From assembly GCA_040285825.1 (NCBI GenBank), contig JAUPSS010000002.1, positions 1,860,001-1,924,000 on the forward strand: a stretch of 64,000 nt of DNA, in the 5' to 3' direction. The notes under the pieces are model-generated. The model was not told the origin of the DNA. It worked only from the letters and a program-made list of their open reading frames with translations, and searched no databases. Positions within the stretch are counted from its first letter, which is position 1. Each line of letters opens with the position of its first letter. This DNA comes from Eukaryota sp. TZLM1-RC (lineage: Eukaryota > Metamonada: BaSk clade). A program made the translations under genes and the position numbers. Of the stretch, positions 49,275-57,846 are shown piece by piece.

Positions 49275-49640
49275 AAAAGGTTTCAAATAGTTTTTGCCTC
49301 AGTAGAAATTCTGTTAAAAATAAGAGAAGAAAGCAATCTGGTTAAAGACTCTCCAATAGCAATTGGTCTAACTACATAATTCAAACACATTAAACTTTGA
49401 AAATAAATGGCAAGATCCTCAGAAATTTCTGGAGTATTTTTACAAGCAGTTTTTAACAAATCAAAGGAAATGTCTGAGAAACCAGCAGTTTTTCCTTTTG
49501 GCAATTTAGCAATAGCAATGAGTACTTCTTGAGCATGAAAAGGATTTTCGAGCCAATATTGACACTTTTTCAACAGTGTCACAATTATTATCAAAATAAA
49601 TCAATCAATTATTAAAAAAATAATATTATTAAATAATATA
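49275..49640 (-). pseudogene. Reverse-transcriptase fragment of a non-LTR retrotransposon
   Basis: Minus-strand frame (49594-49283) reads AIAKLPKGKTAGFSDISFD (RT block with the G-x-S/D loop), LLKTACKN, and RPIAIGESLTRLLSSLIFNR, the RPIA.GE..RRL finger/palm signature of early-branching non-LTR reverse transcriptases. It probably belongs to the X or Y families, whose other copies here lack this part. Confidence 0.75.
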
Positions 49641-49712
49641 ATAATAATATAATATATATATATATATATATATTTATAATATTATTATTATTATTATAAT
49701 ATTATTATTAAT
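49612..49712. repeat. AT-rich microsatellite
   Basis: Alternating (TAA)n, (TA)n and (TTA)n runs, nearly self-complementary and able to form a long hairpin. It lies directly beside the retrotransposon fragment. Confidence 0.9.
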
Positions 49713-50004
49713 CAATTATTATCAGCCAAAATACCTGAAAAAATATTTTTTAAACCGCTTCCATATCTACCTCTCAGGAACAATTTTCTTGCTCGAAACG
49801 ATGAACTAGCTTCACTTTGTTTTGGTTTGTAATTAATTGATTTCTTTTTGGCAAAGAATTTCCAAAATCTTGTTATGTTCCATTTGTTTAATAGTAATTG
49901 GGAGAAAACAAACGCATTTTCATTGACACAGGAACAGAACTGGCAGGACTCACCTCTACAGGAATTTCAACAGGTGCACGAAGAGAATCACTTGTTTGAC
50001 AATC

Positions 50005-51736
50005 GATTTATTAATGTCTTTTTTGACAAACCAGATTTGGAAAATGTGTTATCAGAAAGGCACAAGCTGGGTGGATACTCGACGCCATTATCTACAATTA
50101 TTTCACTTTTTAGATTTAGACTTCGTCAATTCAAAAACTTGTTTTTAGTTGATGATAGAGAATGCTTGAGTTCTTTGTTTCATCATCCAGAAAATACTTC
50201 AGACCTTCTGGATGATGAATATTTCGATTTATGTGAACAACATGATATAAGAAATAATGAACTTAGAAACATATTTCAAGGTCTTATTGAGCCATTTACT
50301 TGTCAAATTGAGAATAGGGTCACGGACGAGAATTTCGTTGATAACATATTTCCAGTGGATATACATTTTCTTGCAGACGCTGTTGAAAAAGATCCTCAAT
50401 TATTCCCAAAACCAGCAATTAGAATTGCTCAATATATCTCCAGTAGAGAGAAAAACCCTTATCATATTTCTCCTGTTTCAACCACTGTAGGCCCTGGATA
50501 TTTTCCTATTGATACAAGAACAATATGGACAACTATTAGACAAACACTGATGGACGATTTGTTGCCTGATCAGAGATTCAAAATGGTCAATACACAAGCC
50601 CAAATTACGAAATTCAAACCACCTGAGCAATTTGACTTTTGGTCTAATATTCTCGATTTAAACCAACCAATATTCAAACAGAAGAGCTATAAATTCAACA
50701 GCATTATCCACACAGATGGATTTAATATTACAGTAGAATTTGTTCGTCAGGATTGACAAGGTCAGAAATGTAAGCCAGACAACAAGGCCAGTATTTCGGA
50801 TTTATATATTGATGATGTTGATGTTGATACTTTTCAAGACAAACGAATTGTTGTTTGTGATCCTGGAAAACGTGATTTAATATACTTTGGGAGTAAAAAG
50901 ACTGATGAAGAACTAGCCATGGTGCCTGAACATGAAACTGAACAACAAAGAAATAGTCAGGTGATGAATCAAGACAAGAAATTCAAATGGTTGAGAATGA
51001 CTCAGATGTCCTGGTCTTTGAAAAGTAGGATGAATGAAAAACAAAAACGATGGGCGACAAAGTATACTGAGGTAGATTCCAACAGGAACCAAATGATAGA
51101 GTCTTACGAAACGACAATCGAAGACGCAAACACCGAATTATCTGCGTTTACTGCCAATTCAGCAACTTTTATAGGTTTTTCCAACTTTGTGGTTGCCAAC
51201 CTTCGCCAAGTTTTTTTGACAATTGACTTTTACAGTCTTGACTTGTGGAGCATTCATAAAATGCAAGCTTTTATTTACAAACAAAGACTGAAAGTTGGTT
51301 GTTTAAAAATCTTGTGCAGCAGTTTGGCAACCCAAAAGACACTTGAATAGTAATGGGTGATTATAGTAAAAAAGGTTCCAAGAATTTGAAACATCAGAGA
51401 CCTACTCGAGGCAGTGGTTGGATTCAATTTCTGAAAAGAAATGGATTTGAAGTATTGATGATTAATGAAGCTTTCACTTCAGCAAAATGTCCTGTTTGTT
51501 TTGAAAAGGTTGCTACGCTTTTGAGAGTAACAAATTCCAGATTCTATAGAAGAGAAAGGACTCCTTTTACTACGTGTCATGGTTTATTAGCTTGTAACAG
51601 TGAGAGTTGCAAACTCAGTAACAAAGGCTCAACAAAGATTTTCAATAGAAATACCCTGGCTTGTCTGAATATGTTTGCAATTGCTGAAGCCAGAATGAGT
51701 GGTAATGAAAGGCCTCAGTATCTGTGTTGCAGATAG
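50005..51736 (+). pseudogene. Fanzor-B nuclease, copy B3
   Basis: Open to 50756 (where a TGA replaces the TTA codon of B2), then the same blocks as B2: CDPGKRDLIYFG (about 50850-50885), EQQRNSQVMNQDKK, a frameshift near 51200-51350, GDYSKKGSKNLKHQRPTRG, NEAFTSAKCPVCFEK and FNRNTLACLN. Very close to B2 at the nucleotide level, so the two copies diverged recently. Two helpful differences: the reading GREKNPYHIS is in frame here and broken in B2. Confidence 0.8.
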
Positions 51737-52043
51737 TTTTTGCAATTATTCCACACGAAAATAGATCGTGTATTTATGGGAATTTCCCACAAACCATATA
51801 ATCTTTTTGGCAAAATTGCTGCATTTATCAAAATTACAAGAGTCAATACAACCAATATACAATCAATCATAATTTTGCTGCCACTTTTCATGCTTCAATA
51901 AATTGACCAATGCAAGTGGAAGCTGCAATGTATTAAAAACATTATTTATTTCAACAATATTTATTTGTATTTGAAAAACAAGTTGCCGAATTCTTTCGAA
52001 TGGAATTAAAAATTGATTAAAATAGACACCAAGGCTCGAGCAG

Positions 52044-52505
52044 ATGAATACTCGTCCATTTGATCAGCCCACAGAAGTAAACGTCAAAGGTGTGTCCTTC
52101 ACAGGACTTCGATGTCGATCTACAATGATCAACATTTCCACGGAGTTCGATTCCAAAATTGACCAACTCTTCAAGCTTATAGATCCCACTAAAATCAGAG
52201 GACCGTTATATAGTCTTTATCTTTCGCAATACATGGGACCTACAGATGAATTTGATTTTGCGATTGGGTTTGAACTTGATGGAACTTATGATGGTACTGA
52301 ACAGTTCAACATTCAACCCAAGAAACACGTCGTCTATAGTCACATTGGTCCCTATAAGGATCTTTCTGAAGCTTTCCAAAAGGTAATGGATTACCTTGGG
52401 ACTAACAATTTGCAGTACTCGGGTCAATGCTTTGAAATGTACATGAACTCGCCCCAGCAAACATCGGAAGATCAACTTCGTACAGACATTTATATGTCTG
52501 TTTGA
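52044..52505 (+). CDS. GyrI-like small-molecule-binding domain protein, 153 aa
   Basis: ATG start, TGA stop. The whole protein is one GyrI-like (AraC effector-binding) domain: two repeats of a strand-helix-strand unit. Seen are VSFTGLRCRSTM, a helix FDSKIDQLFKLI, YLSQYMGPTDEFDFAIGFEL, then HVVYSHIGPYKDLSEAFQKV (the G-x-Y...h.Gpy pattern), MDYLGTNN, and CFEMYMNSPQQTSEDQL ending RTDIYMSV. The conserved Glu of the FEMY motif is present. Such domains bind or hydrolyse small, often cationic, compounds and are common in bacteria. As a stand-alone eukaryotic gene it may be of bacterial origin. Fanzor copy B3 ends 254 bp upstream; an LTR scrap begins 5 bp after the stop. Confidence 0.82.
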   Translation: MNTRPFDQPTEVNVKGVSFTGLRCRSTMINISTEFDSKIDQLFKLIDPTKIRGPLYSLYLSQYMGPTDEFDFAIGFELDGTYDGTEQFNIQPKKHVVYSHIGPYKDLSEAFQKVMDYLGTNNLQYSGQCFEMYMNSPQQTSEDQLRTDIYMSV

Positions 52506-52509
52506 CTTT

Positions 52510-52590
52510 TGTGGTACTGTGGACAATTGGTCTAGTATAGACTTCACTAGTGATGACCCTTATAATGGCCAGTGTAAATAAATTCTTTAT
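52510..52590 (+). repeat. LTR fragment of an LTR retrotransposon
   Basis: Begins TGTGGTACTGTGGACAATTG and follows 55743-55830 closely (GTCTAGTATAGACTTCACTA shared exactly) until TTCTTTAT, where the two diverge. It starts within 5 bp of the stop codon of the GyrI-like gene and therefore probably supplies part of its 3' UTR. Confidence 0.75.
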
Positions 52591-52609
52591 TCTACAGACT
52601 TTTTTATCA

Positions 52610-53268
52610 TCTTTTATTTATTAAACAACTTATAAATCAACATTTAAAAGTCCATTTCACCCAAAACGAAACAACTAGATGCAACTCTCCCATTAAAAAT
52701 AGAAAGCATAACTCTATTTTGCCAAAACAATATGTTGAAATCTCTGTTAGTTCTTCTCTTTACAATCATTTCAAAATCTGCCAAAAAACGTATAGCTGTG
52801 GGAGCAAGCGAACCAAATAGAGAAAATACAAATGGATACAAATTGTATTTTGCATGCTCTTGGGTGGACAATTGGACAGAGGTTCACTGTATTTGTATTG
52901 AGTTTGAAATTTTCAGCATTTGAAAAATGATTATGAAGTTCAGAATTAGCAAGCCTTTCATTTGCGGCATCACAAGGATCAACAGACATTACTTCCACTA
53001 AAATGTTGGTACCATCTAATCCAGGTAATATGACATCACCTCTATTATTCTTATGAAAGTCATCTTCAGCATCAAACAGATTTGACAACAGAGGTTCCAA
53101 AATAATATTCAATTCTATGAGACTTACACATACAATATAATTGGTCTCTTAGAGCATCGTGAACCTTGCTTCTAAAATTAAGAAAATGTTTACAATTTAA
53201 CAAATGAGTAATTGTAATTTTCGAGAACATTTACAATTTAAATTACGAGGTAAATTATCGGGTCTTGC
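52610..53268 (-). pseudogene. Non-LTR retrotransposon family X, second copy, C-terminal part
   Basis: Parallels 3650-4330: LLSNLFDAEDDFHKNNRGDV (endonuclease motif intact), GTNILVEVMSVDP, YPFVFSLFGSLAPTAIRFLA, FNILFWQNRVMLSIFNG, ending CFVLGEMDF. It is frameshifted at about 52880 and 53110-53140. It is continued at 53830-54480 on the far side of an insertion. Confidence 0.75.
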
Positions 53269-53829
53269 TAAACTTTTATTTAAAAAACTGGAATATTTAT
53301 TGAGATAAAAATAACCATCTAGAATTCAATATCCTCCAAACAAGCGTCACTATTACTGAACTTACTCACAGCATTACGTTCATATTCTACACCGATAGCT
53401 AAAAGTACCTTTGAAATCATTGTAGGAATAGATTTGAAAACTGCTAAACTTGTACCAATAAATTTTGCTAAACTTGTACCATCTTGCAACTTGGCCAGTC
53501 TACAGCATGCAAAATACAATTTGTATCCTTTTGTATTTTCCCTTTTTGGTTCACTTGCACCAACTGCTTTACGTTTTTTGGATGATTTTGAAATGATTGT
53601 AAAGAGAAGAACTGGCAGAAATTTCAACAGATTGTTTTGGCAAAATAGAATTGTGTTTTCTATTTTTAAGGGGATGTTGAAGATGGTTTCTGATGCTTTG
53701 CTTTCTCTTGGATCTCACTATGAGAGAGTTGCATCTAGTGTTTTTGTTCTGGGAGAGATGGATTTTTTAGATGTTGATTTATAGGTTTTGAATAAAATTT
53801 TTATTTAAAAAAAAGTTTAGCAAAATCCA
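53269..53829. mobile_element. Double-headed insertion made of two retrotransposon 3' ends
   Basis: The left half (about 53269-53450) is the 3' end of a family-Z-like element on the minus strand (FKSIPTMISKVLLAI, ending DACLEDIEF). The right half (about 53455-53829) is the 3' end of a family-X element on the plus strand (YPFVFSLFGSLAPTALRFLD to GEMDFLDVDL). They meet head to head at 53445-53475, where TGCTAAACTTGTACCA occurs twice. Both outer ends carry (A)n-GTTTAGCAA. The host sequence AAATTATC[GA]GG is present on both sides, consistent with a target duplication of about 10 bp. Confidence 0.6.
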
Positions 53830-54480
53830 AAATTATCAGGCCAGATAAAGGGACCAAAACTCACATTTAAAGTCCAGGCAGAATCAGTTAAGAGAGTGCC
53901 ATAAACTTGAGGAGTTGTTGTTACTAAAGCAGAAGATGTACTATCACACATATCTTGTAAAAGATTTGCAAAAGCGGAATTCTTTTTCTTGGCCAAGCCA
54001 TGTCTTACATCAAAATCGAAGCTTTCAAAAATCTTCGACAATTTTTGTTGGAGCTTTATTAAAGCAAAACTGCAACTTAAAAAGTGATCGGTTTGGAATA
54101 CCTTGAATTGATTGGGGGAAACATTTGGTCTAGATGTGTGGCAGTAATCTAACGAGTTCACAAGATTACTCATTCAATTATGGACTGTAGATTGGAATTC
54201 ACAGATAAGGATCTTCAGCGAATCTGCGAGAAAGTTCATAAATGAAATTCTTGCCTCCACCCAAAAATGCTGATTGGCACAAAATAGAAGATTTAGTAAA
54301 TCGAATATTACCCAAATTTGCTGAAGAAAATAAGTGATTTTTCAACATTTCTGGTTCTACAACCAGTAAATCAGCAAAAAATTCTGTTCTCAATGAATTA
54401 AAGGAACGACAAAAATGTAATGCTATGGATGGAGCACAAGATCTCAAAATGTGGGTTGTTTTTCCAGTAAAGCAAATTTA
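53830..54480 (-). pseudogene. Non-LTR retrotransposon family X, second copy, upstream part
   Basis: Parallels 4340-4900 and 5690-5790: FADLLVVEPEMLKNHLF, FTKSSILCQSAFLGGGKNFI, FANLLQDMCDSTSSALV. Frameshifts near 54180 and 54450. Confidence 0.7.
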
Positions 54481-54544
54481 AAGCATAAAAAATTAAATTT
54501 GGAATTGATTTTTTGACCAATCATGCGCAAAGACATGATTCATC

Positions 54545-55401
54545 ATTGAAAGATGCCCAGCATGTCAAAAGACGGCACAGGTGCCTAAAAACGTCATTAA
54601 ATCATCTGGCTCTCTTTGGGCAGATCGTCCTTTTGCTCGAATAAACGCAGATACTATTGGACCATTACAACAACATGATAATGGATTCAAATATTTAATA
54701 GTTTTTGTAGATTCCTTCACTAGATATATGATCATTTGTCCCGCAAAGGAATTGAAGACAGTGGAGGCAAAAAAACACCTCCTGTGGAGCGTTGTATCAA
54801 TTTTTGGTGTCCCACTGTTAATTCATAGTGACAATGGTATTGAATTTGCAAATGCCATTTTCAAAGGGTTATGCGCTTTATTAAATATTGAAGTAAGTCG
54901 TTCACCAACTGGCTTCTCGCAAAGCAAGGGGTTAGTAGACAGACGTTACAGAGACATTTCACAAAGTCTAAGAAAGATTTTAGTGGACTGTGGTGATCAT
55001 AGCAATTGGAACGAATATATCCCAAATGTACAACTTCAAATTAATTCAACTATTAGAGTTACTGATCACAGCCCTAGAGCTTATTACTAATAATATGTTT
55101 GAACTAATAAAATCAGCCAATGTAAATATTCCCTTTGTTAAAGATCATGAAGCAAAACTTGAAAGAATTTCAAAGGAAAGAGGCAGAGCTCAAGCAAGCT
55201 CAAGAACCTCCTGAAGTTAACAAACATAGGAACCCTTTTAATAAAGGTGACTTAGTTTTGCGATTAAAGACTAATGATAAACTCCAAGGTTGCTTTGCTG
55301 GCCCTTTTCTCATTGAAGATGTGAAACTTAATAAAAGTTTATTACTCATCAATCTTGTAACTGGTTCGACATCGACGGCTAGCACTAATCATTGTAAGTG
55401 A
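54545..55401 (+). pseudogene. LTR-retrotransposon integrase (Ty3-like), decayed
   Basis: Begins with half of the HHCC zinc finger, RCPACQKTA (about 54549). The core reads RINADTIGPLQ (first Asp), YLIVFVDSFTRY, GVPLLIHSDNGIEFANAIF (second Asp) and, 36 residues later, SKGLVDRRYRDISQSL, where the catalytic Glu is Asp. This gives D, D(35)D in place of D, D(35)E. A stop at 55088 and a frameshift follow. The C-terminal domain NPFNKGDLVLRLK...LQGCFAGPFLIEDV is in the next frame. Protease, RT and RNase H are not present. Confidence 0.8.
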
Positions 55402-55461
55402 TACCTCTCTGACTTCCCTAAAGAAGATATAGATTGGCATAAGAACATTGCTGCCGGTGAT

Positions 55462-55728
55462 ATGGAAGAACCTGTAATTATTAAGATTATAGATCACTTT
55501 GATTTTATAGACTCGAATAATAATAAAATACCATATTGCACCGCAGTTTGGTATGGCGGCGATACATCGTCTGTCCCAGTTGCTGACGTCAAAAGAACTG
55601 AGGCATACCAATCATATTTGCGAACCTTTAGTCCTCACACTACCAGGAAACAGAAAATGAATTCCAATTCTAAATCTAAGACCAATTCCTCTGCAGTTAA
55701 TTCTCGTAGCTCTCCTATGAGACCTTAG
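55462..55728 (+). pseudogene. Chromodomain-like integrase tail
   Basis: Reads VIIKIIDHFDF...IPYCTAVWYGGDTSSVPVAD then VKRTEAYQSYL, the three-strand-plus-helix pattern of retrotransposon chromodomains, and a Ser/Asn/Lys-rich end. It follows the integrase C-terminal domain after an in-frame stop at 55402. In chromoviruses such tails direct integration to marked chromatin. Confidence 0.65.
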
Positions 55729-55742
55729 AGAGGGAAAAGTAG
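55729..55742 (+). other. Polypurine tract of the LTR retrotransposon
   Basis: AGAGGGAAAAGTAG, purine-rich except for one T, directly before the LTR start TGTTGTACTG. This is the position of the plus-strand primer. Confidence 0.75.
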
Positions 55743-55868
55743 TGTTGTACTGTGGACAATTAGTCTAGTATAGACTTCACTAGTGATGGCCTTTATAGGG
55801 GCCAGCGATTTTAAATAAATATTCTTTATCTTTACTGTTATAGTCATGTCTAACCTTTCAGTACCACT
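55743..55868 (+). repeat. 3' LTR
   Basis: Starts TGTTGTACTGTGG, matches the fragment at 52510, and ends ...CAGTACCACT, whose complement mirrors the start (GTGGTACTG in the 52510 copy). About 126 bp, short for an LTR. It contains TAAATAAATATTC, a possible polyadenylation region. Confidence 0.75.
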
Positions 55869-56644
55869 GTTTTATTTTTATTTTTATTTATTTTTTGTAT
55901 AATTTATCTCATTTTTAAAAAAATTGTAGTCACTTTTTCCAACCATTAGTGTACACGTGTCCTTACATTGTACACTCAACAGTATACCTGAGTTTTATTG
56001 ACAGAAGGAGCACCTATCATTTGGAATTGGATGATCCATCCAAGTATGATTTACCTAAAGCTCAACAAAAATGGATCTGAACAACAATATAACTTTCAAA
56101 ATTTGATATAAGTACCCCCAGATCAATAAGGTTATTATGAGGTGAAGAGCCCCAACATACTGATTTCTGTTGGGTTTTCTGCACTGGTATACATTACAAA
56201 TAGATACGGGAATTTATTAATGGAACAAGGATAAGTAAAGAATCAAATACGAGAATCTAATTATGTTATGGACATATTATCAATTAAAAACACCAAATAC
56301 ACATAACTACAGCCAACATTGCTCATAGCACCCTTTTTTAACTAAAACATTGAGCAACCAGGATCGTTGGTGATAGTTGTCACAAAATACAAATGAAAAA
56401 AGAGGAAAAAAAAGGTCAAAAGATCAATCGACACAAGTTGTGAGGCGGAAACATGTTTTTAATTAAGTGGTTGAAATCAGTAATTGGTGTGTTCAGTATA
56501 ATGTTTATTGGGATTGGAGACTGAGAACAACGACAGTAGATGAAATTCCAAGAACATACCAAAGGAAAAGGTTTGAGAATTCTATTTAAAAGGGCTGGTT
56601 ATAAGGTCTATTTGATTGATGAGTTTCGAACCAGTTGCTGTTGT

Positions 56645-56737
56645 TGAGCATTGCTTTCTCTTGGATCTCACTATAAGAGAGTGGCATCTAGTTGTTTTGT
56701 TTTGGAAGAGATGGATTATTTAGATGTTGATTTATGA
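56645..56737 (+). pseudogene. Family-X retrotransposon 3' scrap
   Basis: Reads LLSLGSHYKRVASSCFVLEE then MDYLDVDL before TGA, the last codons of family X, nearly identical to 3665-3760 (minus) and 53690-53784. Confidence 0.75.
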
Positions 56738-56814
56738 GTTTTTTAATTTTTTCAATTTTTAAATATATGTTAATTTAGTTATTTATTTTCTACGTAATTG
56801 CAAAACAAAACAAA

Positions 56815-57003
56815 TTAAAACACATAAGAAACAAAATTCTTCACACCAACTTTTGAAGAAGCTTTGTACAGCTTGGACATCATCAAATTTAAATACTTTG
56901 AAACACTTCTATACAAAGCAAAACTGATACGATTCTTCCATAAATACCCAGCAAAATGTTACCATTTGAACGACAAAGATTATCAAAATCATTGAGAAAA
57001 TTC
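56815..57003 (-). pseudogene. Retrotransposon C-terminal scrap of a further family
   Basis: Minus-strand translation: FLNDFDNLCRSNGN, then YLWKNRISFALYRSVSK and a Lys/Ser-rich end ...VKNFVSYVF before TAA. The same order as FLEDFEMIVK...FWQNRIVFSIFKG in family X, but clearly different in sequence. Confidence 0.5.
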
Positions 57004-57093
57004 AAAAAATTAATAAATATTTTTTTAAAAAAGCAGAAAATCTTCCACTTCTCAAAAACTCAGTCCCTCTACATCGGTGTAAAAAGGACACTT

Positions 57094-57128
57094 ATTTCAT
57101 TGTTATAGACATCATCTGTAACAATGAC
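57094..57128 (+). promoter_or_regulatory. 35-bp start-site motif shared with the F-box gene
   Basis: Same motif as 9092-9126 (30 of 35 identical), ending in ATGAC at the start codon. Confidence 0.45.
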
Positions 57129-57588
57129 CTGTGATTTTTGGACCATTTCTGGACTTGTAGTTCACGGTTTTGGACGAGGTAGAAATCTTTTAGGCTTTCC
57201 AACAGCCAATCTTGAACTCGATGAGGCTTCCCTGTCCTGTTCATCCTCAATATCACCTGGTATTTATTCTGGAATTGTTACATTATCAAATTCTACGGAG
57301 TGGTATCCCATATCTCTATCAGTGGGCAATAATCCATCTTTTGACGATGTCAAACATTCCAAGATCTTCGAAGGCTACATACATCATCATTTTGAGAAGG
57401 ATTTTTATGGATCCACTCTAACCGTGTTAATCACTGAATACCTAGCTCCCCAACAACCTTTTAGTTCCCTAGATGAGTTGAAGGCTTACATCACCCAGAT
57501 GGTCAAGCGTACAGACACTTTGGTATCAACCGAAGGGTCACAATTATATCAGCTGCTCAAAGACAAGAATGGCTTAAGAAAAGAATGA
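57124..57588 (+). CDS. Riboflavin kinase, 154 aa
   Basis: Phosphorylates riboflavin to FMN, in the cytosol. Monofunctional eukaryotic type (no FAD synthetase domain), of normal length for the family. Motifs: GLVVHGFGRGRNLLGFPTAN (glycine-rich start and PTAN, the metal/ATP site, residue 10-29), SPGIYSGIVTL, SVGNNPSFDDVKH, EGYIHHHFEKDFYGSTL (catalytic Glu region) and PFSSLDELKAYI at the end. ATG start at 57124, TGA stop. The start-codon context matches that of the F-box gene. Confidence 0.95.
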   Translation: MTCDFWTISGLVVHGFGRGRNLLGFPTANLELDEASLSCSSSISPGIYSGIVTLSNSTEWYPISLSVGNNPSFDDVKHSKIFEGYIHHHFEKDFYGSTLTVLITEYLAPQQPFSSLDELKAYITQMVKRTDTLVSTEGSQLYQLLKDKNGLRKE

Positions 57589-57846
57589 TTTGTTCTTATA
57601 TAGACGTATTTGTACGTCTTTTTGATCAACTGTCCTTTGTATATTAAATGTTTCAAAATTGGTTTAATTAATTTTTTCGTTAATTTCGATTTATTTCAAT
57701 AAACTAAACAACAAACGTCAAACTCTATATCTTCATATCCCAAATCAGCCAAAAAAATTGATTGGAAGTTGAAAAATTAGTGATTAAGGAAATTTAATGA
57801 AACAAAAGGAACTATTTTATCATAATCCTTACCCTTCAAGTCACAA

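Larger units (their letters stand above)
49060..51789 (+). mobile_element. Fanzor-B transposon copy B3, internally deleted
   Basis: The left part (49060-49245) matches the leader ORF of B2 (38650-38840) almost exactly. The 2A motif, exonuclease and Fanzor N-terminus are missing. In their place are a minus-strand RT fragment (about 49275-49640), an AT microsatellite and about 250 bp of unassigned sequence. From about 50005 it again follows B2 to the right end GGGAATTTCCCA (51778-51789). Confidence 0.78.
55869..57123. other. 1.25-kb stretch with two retrotransposon scraps and the riboflavin kinase 5' flank
   Basis: Scraps at 56645-56737 (plus) and 56815-57003 (minus) are listed separately. The rest is AT-rich without supported ORFs. 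The last 30 bp carry the start-site motif shared with the F-box gene. Confidence 0.5.

Noticed and set aside
49612-49712. AT repeat as an origin or centromere-like element
   Set aside because: A simple microsatellite next to a retrotransposon fragment; nothing else supports such a role.
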